A stretch of 64,000 bases of DNA from Propionibacteriaceae bacterium ZF39 (GCA_039565995.1 CP154795.1:3658001-3722000); one strand, 5' to 3'. Positions 52,860 through 63,057 are shown, numbered from the stretch's first letter. The notes: generated from the sequence alone by a model not told the origin. Numbers and translations: made by a program.

Positions 52860-53105
52860 ATGGATGCGACCCCCTCGCCTCAGCCTGTTGTTGCTCTTGT
52901 TCTCATCGCGTTCGGCGTGCTTTATGTCGCCGGCGTCATCGCCCTGGCGGCCCCCTTCCTCTGGATCGGGATCAAAGAACGCCGCTGGTGGGGCCTGCTG
53001 ACCGGAACGGGAATCCTGTTGGCGAACGCCTATTTCATCGCCGGACTGCTCGGGGTCGTACCCCTGCCGCTCGGCGGCGGCCGGCTCCTGCCCGCGGGGT
53101 TCTGA
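52860..53105 (+). CDS. Small two-span membrane protein (81 aa)
   Basis: The protein MDATPSPQP has two hydrophobic helices (VVALVLIAFGVLYVAGVIALA and LLTGTGILLANAYFIAGLLGV) joined by the basic loop KERRWW. I do not recognise a family. The next membrane protein starts at the overlapped stop (TGATG), so they form an operon. Confidence 0.6.
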   Translation: MDATPSPQPVVALVLIAFGVLYVAGVIALAAPFLWIGIKERRWWGLLTGTGILLANAYFIAGLLGVVPLPLGGGRLLPAGF

Positions 53106-53734
53106 TGCAGGACCAGGGATCGATGTTCATGTTCGCCGGGGTCGCGCTCATCCTGACGCTGTGGTTGGCGGCGCGGGTCACCGCGAGGGTACGCCGACGC
53201 CGCTGCACGATGCCCGTCGAGGCCACGGTCCTGCAGCACGACCCGGACTCCGAGTCCGTCCACGCCGACGGCCGGATCGGGTTCCAGCTCCACGGCTCCT
53301 GGCACGAGGCCGTCGTCTCGCTGCATCGCAACCTGACCGGCGACCGGCTCCAGGCTTTTGTCGACCCGGACAAGCCCACCCGCGCCTACGTCCGGGGGCA
53401 ACCCCCGACCGCGCGCGGCACTGTCGCCCTCGCCCTCACGGCCGGGTTGGCGTGGCTCATGGCGTGGAACGCCCGCGAGGCCTGGCAGGGCCGGCCCATC
53501 GCGTGGGTCGAGGAGCTGATCCCCAAGGTCGACACCGGCGTACAGCTCCTGATCGGGCTCCTGACTCTCCTGGCATTCCTGGCCGTCCCGGTCCTCGGCG
53601 GCGTACTCCTCTGGCACGCCCTGTCGCAGCGCTCGACCGTGGCTCCGAGGCACGCGGCGCGACTGTTCGTCGTGGGCCTCGTCATGCTGGTCGGCGGCAT
53701 CGGCCTGCTGGTCTTCGTGATCGCGGGCGGGTGA
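53105..53734 (+). CDS. Hypothetical membrane protein, DUF3592-like layout
   Basis: The 209-residue protein has an N-terminal helix, a soluble region of about 75 residues with VEATVLQHDPDSE and FVDPDKPTRAYVRG, and three more helices. The 'short beta domain between helices with DP-x-P' layout resembles DUF3592 proteins; this is weak. It is coupled to the small membrane protein gene by TGATG and converges on the DUF779 gene. Confidence 0.6.
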   Translation: MQDQGSMFMFAGVALILTLWLAARVTARVRRRRCTMPVEATVLQHDPDSESVHADGRIGFQLHGSWHEAVVSLHRNLTGDRLQAFVDPDKPTRAYVRGQPPTARGTVALALTAGLAWLMAWNAREAWQGRPIAWVEELIPKVDTGVQLLIGLLTLLAFLAVPVLGGVLLWHALSQRSTVAPRHAARLFVVGLVMLVGGIGLLVFVIAGG

Positions 53735-53743
53735 GCTTACGCC

Positions 53744-54258
53744 TCAGTCCGCGGTGACCACCTCACACACTTCCTCACCGTCGAGCGCGGCCACCTCGAC
53801 AGGGGCGTACGCCTCCGGCAGCTCGGCACGACCTTCGACATCCGCACCGGTCAACGGCTTGGGCAGCGCCTCGAAAACGTCGGCGGGAAACACGCGGGAT
53901 CGGGTCAGGAATCGCTTGCCCGTCGGCGCCTCGAGCGAGAAGCCCCCACCGCGCCCCGGAACGACATCGACGATCAGCTGGGTGTGCTTCCAGGCGTTGA
54001 ACTGACTGCCGGAGATCCAGACCGGAATCGCAGGTACGCCCTCCCCCACCTCGAGCCGACCCAGCAACACATCCCGGTCGCCGACGATGAACTCCCCGTC
54101 CGGATAACACATCGGCGCCGACCCGTCACAGCAGCCACCGGACTGGTGGAACATCAGCGGCCCATGGTCGGCGTGGAGGCTGCGAAGCAGTTCCGCAGCC
54201 TCCACCGTGACCAGGGCCCGGGTCTGCCAGGTCGGCGTACTCGCCGGGCCCCCGGCCA

Positions 54259-54259
<1 letters not shown>
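53744..54259 (-). CDS. DUF779 family protein (aldehyde dehydrogenase companion)
   Basis: This 171-residue protein carries the DUF779 marks HGPLMFHQSGGCCDGSAPMCY, including a CC pair, and SQFNAWKHTQLIVDVVPGRGGGFSLE. The family is usually found next to ExaC/AdhA-type aldehyde dehydrogenases and its role is not established; metal or redox function is plausible from the Cys residues. Its start overlaps the stop of the dehydrogenase gene by one base (TGATG). Confidence 0.85.
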
Positions 54260-55782
<1,523 letters not shown>

Positions 55783-55952
55783 CGGGACTCCCTTGTCTCA
55801 TCGTCGCCGGGAGCTCCGTTGCGCCCGGGCTGGCCTGGGTATCGACCCAGTATGTGCGAATGGCGCAAGACACGCCGCGCGGGTTGACGTTTCCCACAAT
55901 TCCTGACGCCTTCGGGACGAGGATTTCAGCAACCCGATTGCGTTATGAGATG

Positions 55953-55973
55953 ATTGTTGAAATTTAAAACAAT
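55953..55973. promoter_or_regulatory. AT-rich inverted repeat in divergent aldehyde dehydrogenase / membrane protein promoter region
   Basis: ATTGTT and AACAAT flank GAAATTTAA, an AT-rich island in GC-rich DNA, 17 bp before the membrane protein start. It could be an operator or UP/-10 region. Confidence 0.45.
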
Positions 55974-55990
55974 ATCGATGCGGAGTGGAC

Positions 55991-57079
55991 ATGAAGCAAC
56001 CTGCGTTGGGCGTGACAGCAACGCTCGGGATCATCCTGATCTCGTTCCTGACGATCTTTGCGCTGGGTCCGGAGCTGTTCATGAACTGGGCGTCGTATGC
56101 CCTGATGGGCGCGATTCCCTTCGCGATCGTCGTCGGCGCGTTCTGGCAGGGCAAGGAGCCGGCGGCCATCGCCAACCTCGGCCAGCCCGTGCGTGGGGTG
56201 GCTTATCTCGTGCTCGCCGCTCTGGTTGCGGCTGTCGTCTCCGTGATCCACTGGGCCACGCGCGGTGGCGCCCTTCCCGGCAACCCCATTCCCATGGCCG
56301 TGATGACGATCATCACCTCGGTGGTCGTGACGTTCTTCCTCGTGATCGTGTGGGGCGGCTGGCCGTTCTCGCTGATCAGGAACAAGCTCGTCGCCGGCAT
56401 CGTGGTCCTGGTCGGCGCTTATGTGATCAACGCCCTGATTTTCCAGCTGATGAACTTCTCGTTCGCACAAGGGGCGCCTTTCTATTCGGACGCCCTTGAG
56501 CCCGGTGGCCCGATCAGCGCCTGGACCGTCGTGGTCGTGATGGTCACCGCGTTGTCGGTCATGTTCCTGACCCTCCACTTCCAGGGCGGCAAGCCCTTCA
56601 CCAACATCAAGTCCGATCCGCTCCGCGGCCTCGTGTGGACCGTTGCGTGCTTCGTGGTGGGCTATCTGGTGTTTCTGCTGGGTACGCAGGTCGCTGGCAT
56701 GGAGGCACCGACCTTCATGGTCCAGGTGTCGATCCCGTTCCTCTTCGGATCGATCGTGATGCTCAACATGCTCGGTGGTTCGATCACCGCGAAGCTGTCG
56801 CCCGTCGTCGGCGGCATCGTCAGCGTCGTGCTCGCCGCGATCGTCGGCAAGCTCCTGGCCCTGGGTTATTCCGCGCTGATGCCGCTCGTGAGCGGCGCGA
56901 TGCCGGCCGGGCCCGAGGGCAACTTCGCCGCCGAACTCTGGCTCGCCAACGCCCTGCTGGCCGTGACCTTTCCGTTCCTCGCGTTCTATGGCGACTTCTT
57001 CCAGCTCTGGCCCCTGGCCGGGAAGAAGCCGGCCGAGCCCGCCGCCGAGCCTGTCGTCTCGGCCGTCGAGCCCAGCTGA
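55991..57079 (+). CDS. Hypothetical multipass membrane protein (about 10 helices)
   Basis: The 362-residue protein starts MKQPALGVTATLG and consists almost entirely of hydrophobic helices separated by short loops, with a C-terminal Pro/Ala-rich tail. I do not recognise the family. Segments such as WGGWPFSLI and ALIFQLMNFSFAQGAPF carry polar and aromatic residues within helices, compatible with a transporter or redox carrier. A GGAG site favours the ATG over the GTG two codons earlier. A strong hairpin follows its stop. Confidence 0.7.
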   Translation: MKQPALGVTATLGIILISFLTIFALGPELFMNWASYALMGAIPFAIVVGAFWQGKEPAAIANLGQPVRGVAYLVLAALVAAVVSVIHWATRGGALPGNPIPMAVMTIITSVVVTFFLVIVWGGWPFSLIRNKLVAGIVVLVGAYVINALIFQLMNFSFAQGAPFYSDALEPGGPISAWTVVVVMVTALSVMFLTLHFQGGKPFTNIKSDPLRGLVWTVACFVVGYLVFLLGTQVAGMEAPTFMVQVSIPFLFGSIVMLNMLGGSITAKLSPVVGGIVSVVLAAIVGKLLALGYSALMPLVSGAMPAGPEGNFAAELWLANALLAVTFPFLAFYGDFFQLWPLAGKKPAEPAAEPVVSAVEPS

Positions 57080-57089
57080 GCCTTTCCCT

Positions 57090-57114
57090 GCGCACCGACT
57101 CGCGGGCGGTGCGC
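57090..57114 (+). terminator. Hairpin after the multipass membrane protein gene
   Basis: Perfect 8-bp arms GCGCACCG and CGGTGCGC flank a 9-base loop, 10 bp after the stop. No T-run follows. Confidence 0.6.
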
Positions 57115-57121
57115 CGGGGTC

Positions 57122-57420
57122 ATTCAGCTTGCCCTCCCGCTGCGCAGGCGTACCAGCACTGGCGAATCGGCCGAAAATGTGAAATCGCTGGCGAAAAGCC
57201 GTTGTTCAGCTTGCGTTCCCGGTAGTCAGCGCCCCTTTCCCGCTTGAGCTTGCACTCCCTAAGGCCCGAATTCCACCCAGCTTGCCCTCGCCGACTCCGC
57301 CCCCGGTGCACGGGGCGCTGGAGACGCGAGGGCAAGCTGATTGCGATGGGGCGCAAGCCCAAGACGTGAGCGAGAGCTGAAGAGCGAAACGGAAGCTCAA
57401 GGACGCAAGGCAAGCTGAAA
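57122..57420. repeat. Cluster of AGCTTGC-type words containing copy B of the 89-bp repeat
   Basis: The 519-bp gap 57080-57598 holds no gene. Within it, (C/G)AGCTTGC occurs on the plus strand at 57125, 57207, 57246 and 57278. It recurs inverted (GCAAGCTG, GGAAGCTC and variants) near 57332, 57353, 57373, 57391 and 57410, so the cluster is roughly symmetrical about 57305. Bases 57296-57384 are the inverted partner of 10543-10631 (6 mismatches in 89). The rest of the gap holds the palindromic repeat at 57458 and about 100 bp without visible structure before the lrp stop. Confidence 0.8.
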
Positions 57421-57457
57421 GCCGCACTGGCCGTGGCCACTCACGTGCGGACCGATT

Positions 57458-57495
57458 CGGAGTGCTTCCGCTGCGGAAGCAATTACATACGGCCC
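57458..57495 (-). repeat. Palindromic intergenic repeat, copy 3
   Basis: On the minus strand it reads GGGCCGTATGTAATTG and then CTTCCGCAGCGGAAGCACTCC. The central palindrome GCTTCCG-CA-GCGGAAGC and the GTAATTG flank are shared with the copies near 32.6 and 39.5 kb. Confidence 0.85.
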
Positions 57496-57598
57496 GAACC
57501 CCAATACCGAGACACCCCCCTCGGGAAGGGCTGCCCACCGGAGGCACGCAAAGGAGCCCCCGGGCTGGGATTCGAGACAAGACTCACTCCGATAACAA

Positions 57599-58066
57599 TC
57601 AACCCAGCAACGACAGGTCCAGGCCGTTGTCGTGTTCCTGGAGCACGAACAACGTCTGCGTGCCGCGCACGTGCGGCATCGTCTGCAGCTGACCGAGGAG
57701 AACGTCGCGGAGGTCGCCGAGATCGCGGAACCGCACGAGCAGGGCGAAGTCGAACTCCCCGCTCGTGAGCAGCACGCGCTCGACGCCGGGCAGCCCGCCC
57801 AGCTCCGCGACACTCTCCTCCCAGGTCCGCTGCTCGACATTCACGAACACGATCGCCGAGACACTGAGGCCGATCACTTCCGGATCCAGCACCACCGTGA
57901 AGCCCTTGATCGCCCCTTCGGATCGCAGGCGGTCCAGCCGGGCGTACGCCGTCGCTCGCGAAACATTCACCCGCTGCGCGAGCTCGTTCACCGACAGTCG
58001 ACCATCGGCCCGCAGCTCGGAGATGATGCGCAGGTCGATATCGTCCAATGCAATTCGTCCAGCCAT
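57599..58066 (-). CDS. Lrp/AsnC-family regulator
   Basis: The 155-residue protein has an N-terminal HTH (LDDIDLRIISELRADGRLSV, NVSRATAYARLDRLRSEGAI) and a C-terminal RAM/AsnC ligand domain (VIGLSVSAIVFVNVEQR, GEFDFALLVRFRDLGDL). AAGGAGG precedes the ATG of MAGRIALDD. It is divergent from phenylalanine hydroxylase, and a perfect palindrome lies between, so it probably controls aromatic amino acid breakdown in response to Phe or Tyr. Confidence 0.93.
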   Translation of the reverse strand: MAGRIALDDIDLRIISELRADGRLSVNELAQRVNVSRATAYARLDRLRSEGAIKGFTVVLDPEVIGLSVSAIVFVNVEQRTWEESVAELGGLPGVERVLLTSGEFDFALLVRFRDLGDLRDVLLGQLQTMPHVRGTQTLFVLQEHDNGLDLSLLG

Positions 58067-58125
58067 CACGCAGTCCTCCTTGACTGATTCAGACAGATTG
58101 CCAAGCATGCCCGGTCACGATCGCC

Positions 58126-58141
58126 AGAAGTCCGGACTTCT
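58126..58141. promoter_or_regulatory. Perfect 16-bp palindrome between lrp and phhA
   Basis: AGAAGTCCGGACTTCT lies 59 bp from the lrp start and 45 bp before the phhA start. Size and position fit an Lrp/AsnC operator. Confidence 0.7.
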
Positions 58142-58186
58142 TCCAGCCATACTGACATCTCGTGTGGCCCGAGTCACACTCGAATC

Positions 58187-59047
58187 ATGAGCACTGTCGC
58201 TGACGTCACGGCCTTTGACGTGTCGCTGCCCGCGGATCACCCGGGCGCGCACGATCCGGCGTACCGCGCGCGCCGCGACACCATCGCCCGTGTGGGCGCG
58301 GCCTATCGACGGGGAGACCCGATCCCCGATGTCGAATACACCGACGAGGAGCACGCGGTCTGGGCACGGGTCCAGGCCGAGCTCGGGGCACTGCACCGCA
58401 CGCATGCCTGCCGGGCCTACCTCCGCGGCTCCGACGCCCTCGTCCTCCCCACCGATCGAGTCCCCCAACTGCGCGAGGTTGACGAGCGCGTCCACGCGCT
58501 GACCGGATTTCACATCGACCCCGTGCCGGGCCTCGTCGACACGCGCACGTTCTATGGCGCGCTGGCGGAGCGGCGGTTCCTGGCGACGCAATACATCCGG
58601 CATCATTCCGTGCCGCACTACACGCCCGAGCCCGACATCATCCACGAGATCATCGGCCACGCCAACATGCTGGCCGACCCGGAACTGGCCGATCTCTATG
58701 AGGCCGCCGGGCACGCATCGCAGCGCGCGCGGACCCCCGAGGCCCTCGAATTCTTCTCGCGCGTCTTCTGGTTCACCCTCGAATTCGGCGTCGTTACCGA
58801 GGACGGGTGGCCGCGAGCTTTCGGCGCGGGGATTCTCTCGTCGTTCGGGGAGATTCATACGTACGCCGACCCGCTGCTGGTCACCCACCGCCCCTTCGAC
58901 CTGGCCGCGATGGGTTCGCACGACTACGACATCACGCAATATCAGCCCGTGCTCTTCCGGGCCGATTCCACCGAGCGCCTGCTCGCTGACCTCCACGCCT
59001 TCTTCGCCGACTTCGACGACGAGACACCCGAAAGGATCTCCCGATGA
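58187..59047 (+). CDS. phhA: Phenylalanine 4-monooxygenase
   Basis: The 286-residue, pterin-dependent iron enzyme converts Phe to Tyr. The 2-His-1-Glu iron site is visible as His153 and His158 in IIHEIIGHANML and Glu199 in WFTLEFG. DYDITQYQPVLF near the C-terminus is typical of bacterial single-domain enzymes. There is no regulatory ACT domain. Its stop overlaps the HPPD start (ATGA), making a Phe-to-homogentisate operon. Confidence 0.96.
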   Translation: MSTVADVTAFDVSLPADHPGAHDPAYRARRDTIARVGAAYRRGDPIPDVEYTDEEHAVWARVQAELGALHRTHACRAYLRGSDALVLPTDRVPQLREVDERVHALTGFHIDPVPGLVDTRTFYGALAERRFLATQYIRHHSVPHYTPEPDIIHEIIGHANMLADPELADLYEAAGHASQRARTPEALEFFSRVFWFTLEFGVVTEDGWPRAFGAGILSSFGEIHTYADPLLVTHRPFDLAAMGSHDYDITQYQPVLFRADSTERLLADLHAFFADFDDETPERISR

Positions 59048-60183
59048 CCACGACTGCTGTCCGCCCCGTTGACTCCACCAGTGCCGACCTGCCGGCCGCT
59101 CATCTGCGCGGCTGGGACTCGATCGAACTCTGGGTCGGCAACGCCCGCTCCACCGCGGGCTTCCTGGTGTCGGCGTTCGGCTTCCGTTCGACGGGGTACG
59201 CCGGCCCCGAGACCGGCCGGAAGGACTCCGTGAGCTATGTCCTCGAACAGGGCGGCATCCGTTTCGTCGTGACCGGCTCGCTGTCGGCCGACTCCCCCAT
59301 CACCCGCCATGTCGCCCAGCACGGTGACGGTGTTCACGATCTCGCCTGGCTTGTGGACGACGCCCCTGCGGCGTACGCCTCGGCGATCGCGCGCGGCGCC
59401 CGCTCGATCCGGGAGCCCTGGACCGAGACCGACGAGCACGGCACCCTCTCGCTCGCGACGGTCGCGACCTATGGCGAAACGCAGCACACGTTCGTCGACC
59501 GGTCGGGCTATCACGGGCCATCGCTCGCGCCGGGGTACGCCGCAGACGACCTGCTCCCCGTGCCCGTCGGGCCCGAGGTCGGGCTGACCCGCGTCGACCA
59601 TGTCGTCGGCAATGTCGAGCAGGGCAAGCTCGAGAACTGGGTCGACTTCTATGAGCAGGTGATGGGCTTCCGTCAGCTGACGCATTTCGACGACGACCAG
59701 ATCTCGACCGAGTTCTCCGCGCTGATGTCGACGGTTGTGTGGGATGGGCACGACATCGTCATGCCGATCAACGAACCCGCCGACGGGTTGAAGAAGAGCC
59801 AGATCCAGGAATATGTCGAGGCCTATGGCGGCCCCGGCGTCCAGCACATCGCAATGGCGACTGACGACATCGTGGCGACGGTGCAGGCGCTGCGAGATCG
59901 CGGGGTCCGGTTCATGACGGTGCCGGCTGCCTACTATGACGATGCCAAGCAGCGCCTCGCCGATATCGACCTGCCCTGGGGTGACCTCGAGCGCCAGAAC
60001 ATCCTGGTCGATCGCGACGAGCGCGGTTATCTGTTGCAAATCTTCACCGAGACCGTCATGGACCGCCCGACCGTGTTCTTCGAGATCATCCAGCGCCATG
60101 GCGCGACCGGCTTCGGCGAGGGCAATTTCAAGGCCCTGTTCGAGGCCATTGAGCGGGATCAGGAGCGGCGCGGCAACCTATAG
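59044..60183 (+). CDS. hppD: 4-hydroxyphenylpyruvate dioxygenase
   Basis: The 379-residue Fe(II) enzyme turns 4-hydroxyphenylpyruvate into homogentisate. Iron ligands are His186 (VDHVVGNV), His268 (GVQHIAMATDDI) and Glu347 (FFEIIQRHG). The C-terminal GFGEGNFKALFEAIE helix closes the active site as in other members. It is coupled to phhA. An aminotransferase to feed it and homogentisate dioxygenase to use its product are not adjacent. Confidence 0.96.
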   Translation: MTTTAVRPVDSTSADLPAAHLRGWDSIELWVGNARSTAGFLVSAFGFRSTGYAGPETGRKDSVSYVLEQGGIRFVVTGSLSADSPITRHVAQHGDGVHDLAWLVDDAPAAYASAIARGARSIREPWTETDEHGTLSLATVATYGETQHTFVDRSGYHGPSLAPGYAADDLLPVPVGPEVGLTRVDHVVGNVEQGKLENWVDFYEQVMGFRQLTHFDDDQISTEFSALMSTVVWDGHDIVMPINEPADGLKKSQIQEYVEAYGGPGVQHIAMATDDIVATVQALRDRGVRFMTVPAAYYDDAKQRLADIDLPWGDLERQNILVDRDERGYLLQIFTETVMDRPTVFFEIIQRHGATGFGEGNFKALFEAIERDQERRGNL

Positions 60184-60222
60184 ACAAGACTGGAGTGGTC
60201 CCGTGTTTGTGTAGGAGTCTCC

Positions 60223-60742
60223 ATGCGCCCGTGCCCTCGCTGCGGCTTCGCAGGCATCGGTTGGCGCGTGCCGGAGGTTCTGGCCGCGCTCGATACCGCC
60301 GATGACATCTATGTCGATTCGATCGCCCAGGTGGAACTCGATACGTGGTCGGAGGGGCGGATCGGGCTGCTCGGCGACGCCGCCGCGTGCGCCTCACCGG
60401 CCTCGGGGCAGGGCACGACGCTCGCGCTGGTGACGGCGTGGACCACCTGTGCGGAGCTGACCCGGACGCCCGAGAACGTGCCCGGAGCGCTCACGCGCGC
60501 CGAGCAGTCTCTGCGTACCTTCGTCGAACGCAACCAGAAACTCGGCCCCGCCAACCTGAAGCGGATGGTCCTGCCGAGCGACCGGGCCGTGAAGCAGACG
60601 CTGACCGCGCTGCGCGTCATGAACGCGCTGCCGTTCACCGACCTGATGCTGGGCGCGGTCGCGCGCCGACTCCATCGAGCGTCGGCGTTCGAACTGCCGG
60701 AACCGCGACCGGTCGGGTCGGGCGTGACCGGGCGATCAGGCT
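60223..60742 (+). pseudogene. Remnant of an FAD-dependent monooxygenase (C-terminal third only)
   Basis: The frame encodes the C-terminal part of a PheA/TetX-type flavin monooxygenase: GWRVPEVLAALDTADDIYVDSIAQV, WSEGRIGLLGDAAACASPASGQGTTLALV and the following helix. The N-terminal FAD domain of about 270 residues is missing. No stop codon closes the frame where homology ends; it simply runs on antisense to the next gene, so the true 3' end is also lost. An AGGAG lies before the first ATG, by chance or from a fusion. Both ends point to a deletion remnant. Confidence 0.65.
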
Positions 60743-61575
60743 CAGTTGTTGCCGGTCTGATAGAAGTAGCCGCCGGCACCGCGCGGCGAGACACCCCGGT
60801 CGCGCCGGACCAGGGAGATCTGGTCGCCATAGCGGCTGACGCTGCGGCGGAAGGCCGACGCCGATTGATCCCGATATTCGATCGAGATCACATTGCGGCC
60901 ATAGGCATCGATGTAGTCACCGCATTCGTTCCAGATCGCGCACTCTTCGGCGATGGCGAAGTCGAAGCCGATCTGGTTCTTGCCGATATCGGTGTATTCG
61001 GCGTTGTTCTTCTGGGCGACGGCGAGCCCGCGCTCGTGGGCAGCCTGGGTGAAGAGCGTCAGATAGGCCCAGGCGTCGGACTTGCTGAGGCGTCCGCGCG
61101 ACCGCAGGAAGCTGTCCTGGTTGTCGGGCTCGACGGCCTGGAAACCGCGCTTGGCGATCTCATCCAGCCACGGCTTCTGAAGGTCCACGAGGCACTGGCG
61201 CTTGGCCGGGGTGGAAATGTCGAGGAGCGTCTCGCCCCAGCCGCCGTCGACCACGAACTGGCCGTTGCGCTTGAGGAACAGTTCGGGCGCCTGCCGGGCG
61301 AACCACGGATGGCTGCCGACGCCGCGGCCGGGCTGTGCCTGCATCGCGTTGACATAGGCGATGTTGTAGAGACCGCGAGCCGGGTCGGCCTGCCAGTCGC
61401 GCGACACGACTCGTACGCCGTTGGGGACGTCATAGGCCCCACCGATCTGATAGTCGAAGCGGGCGCCGACGGGCGGAGGCGTGACCTCGGGCGCGGCGGA
61501 CGCAGGCTGCGTCAACAGCAGGGAGCTGGCCATCACTCCCGCGGCGCAGGCGGCCGTCCAGCGGAGAATCCTCAT
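60742..61575 (-). CDS. Secreted GH114-like (endo-alpha-1,4-polygalactosaminidase family) protein
   Basis: The 277-residue protein has a clear Sec signal peptide (MRILRWTAACAAGVMASSLL, cleavage near PASAAP). The TIM-barrel-like domain has ARFDYQIGGAYD, YNIAYVNAMQ, GFQAVEPDNQDSF and KNNAEYTDIGKNQIGFDFAIAEECAIWNEC, typical of GH114/TM1410-type glycosidases with acidic residues at strand ends. The natural substrate would be a galactosamine polymer; in many actinobacteria the role is unknown. It sits alone on the minus strand inside the Phe/Tyr catabolic region, tail to tail with the monooxygenase remnant. Confidence 0.82.
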   Translation of the reverse strand: MRILRWTAACAAGVMASSLLLTQPASAAPEVTPPPVGARFDYQIGGAYDVPNGVRVVSRDWQADPARGLYNIAYVNAMQAQPGRGVGSHPWFARQAPELFLKRNGQFVVDGGWGETLLDISTPAKRQCLVDLQKPWLDEIAKRGFQAVEPDNQDSFLRSRGRLSKSDAWAYLTLFTQAAHERGLAVAQKNNAEYTDIGKNQIGFDFAIAEECAIWNECGDYIDAYGRNVISIEYRDQSASAFRRSVSRYGDQISLVRRDRGVSPRGAGGYFYQTGNN

Positions 61576-61737
61576 GTCAGTCCTTCTTCTTCTGCGAGTT
61601 CAGCGAGCCGGGGTCACCGACGAGGAGCTTTTCCGCGCATAAGGTCTCACACGATTCCAGAGGCTGACAATCCCACAGCTTCACCTCAGCTTTCGGCTCC
61701 CGTCGCCTTTTGCGCGCCGACTGGGACAATCGTAGGC

Positions 61738-62976
61738 ATGAGCATCAATGACGCAGCTCACGAATCCTCCACAGGTGCGACGTGGGCGCCCATCCCTCGG
61801 GGGTCCCATTTCGGGTTGGCCAACCTGCCCTATGGGGTGGCGGTGATCGATGACCGGCCGATGGTGGTGACTCGGGTCGGCGATGGGGTTCTGCCGGTGG
61901 CGTACGCCCTGGCCGGGCGGCCTGAGTGGGCCGACTTGTTCGCCGACGGCAACCTGGACCGCTTCCTGGCCACGGGGCCGGAGACCTGGGCGGGCGTACG
62001 CGCCGAACTCCGCCGCTTCTTCCTCGACAAGGGTCAGGCACGGGAACTGATCCCGGTCTCGGGGCTGCGGCTGGTGCTGCCGTTCACGGTCGGGGACTAC
62101 GTCGACTTCTATGCGTCGCTCGATCATGCGACGAATCTCGGTCGGCTGTTCCGCCCCGATTCGGAGCCGTTGCTGCCGAACTGGCGGAGGTTGCCGGTGG
62201 GTTATCACGGGCGTTCCCGCGGGATCGTCGTGTCGGGGACGCGGGTCGTGCGGCCGGCGGGTCTGGTTCGGGCGGGTGACGAGGTGGTACGCCGGCCCTG
62301 CGCGCAGCTCGACTATGAGGTCGAAGTCGGGTTCGTGATCGGCGGGTCGAACCACGGCCGGCCGGTGGGCGTGGACTCGGCGGATTCGCACGTATTCGGG
62401 GTCGTGCTCGTGAACGACTGGTCAGCGCGGGACATTCAGGCCTTCGAGTATCAGCCCCTGGGGCCCATGCTCGGCAAGTCGTTCGCGACGTCCGTGTCGC
62501 CGTGGGTCGTGCCGCTCGAGGCGGTGAAGCCCTATCTGCTTCAGCAACCGCGCCAGGAGCCGGAGCCGGATTCGGTCTTGCGGGGTACGCGGCCGTGGGT
62601 CCTGGACCTGGCTCTGGACGTGTCGGTGAATGGGACCACGGTGGGCGCGACGAATGCGGCCGGGCTGTACTGGACGTTTGCGCAGCAGCTCGCCCACCTC
62701 ACCAGCAATGGATCGCTGATCGGGCCGGGGGACTTCTATGCGACCGGGACTGTGTCCGGCCCGGGCGAGACCGAGCGCGGCTCGTTGATCGAGGCCGCCT
62801 GGCGGGGGGCCAATCCGGTGAAGCTGGCGGATGGGTCGGAACGGTCATGGTTGCTGGACGGTGACGAGGTCCTGATCCGCGGCAGGTTCGGGCCGGAAGG
62901 ATCCGGCGTGGGGCTCGGCGAGGTGGTCGGGCGGGTCGTCCCCGACGAGGTCGACGCATCGATGTTCCTGCCCTGA
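61738..62976 (+). CDS. fahA: Fumarylacetoacetase
   Basis: The 412-residue enzyme splits fumarylacetoacetate into fumarate and acetoacetate, the last step of Tyr breakdown. FGLANLPYGVAVI, DFYASLDHATNLG with the catalytic His, LPVGYHGRSRGIV, the Glu-rich metal site LDYEVEVGFVIG, VNDWSARDIQAFEY and PLGPMLGKSF are in order. The start is the ATG of MSINDAAHESS; the frame is open far upstream, but that part is antisense to the GH114 gene. Together with phhA and hppD it covers most of the homogentisate route. Confidence 0.95.
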   Translation: MSINDAAHESSTGATWAPIPRGSHFGLANLPYGVAVIDDRPMVVTRVGDGVLPVAYALAGRPEWADLFADGNLDRFLATGPETWAGVRAELRRFFLDKGQARELIPVSGLRLVLPFTVGDYVDFYASLDHATNLGRLFRPDSEPLLPNWRRLPVGYHGRSRGIVVSGTRVVRPAGLVRAGDEVVRRPCAQLDYEVEVGFVIGGSNHGRPVGVDSADSHVFGVVLVNDWSARDIQAFEYQPLGPMLGKSFATSVSPWVVPLEAVKPYLLQQPRQEPEPDSVLRGTRPWVLDLALDVSVNGTTVGATNAAGLYWTFAQQLAHLTSNGSLIGPGDFYATGTVSGPGETERGSLIEAAWRGANPVKLADGSERSWLLDGDEVLIRGRFGPEGSGVGLGEVVGRVVPDEVDASMFLP

Positions 62977-63057
62977 GCGGCTGAAGGAATCACCAATGGT
63001 CGCGAGGCAGGTCGCGGGCTAGCGTCGAGGCGTACGCCCAGAGCAAGGGAGAATGCC

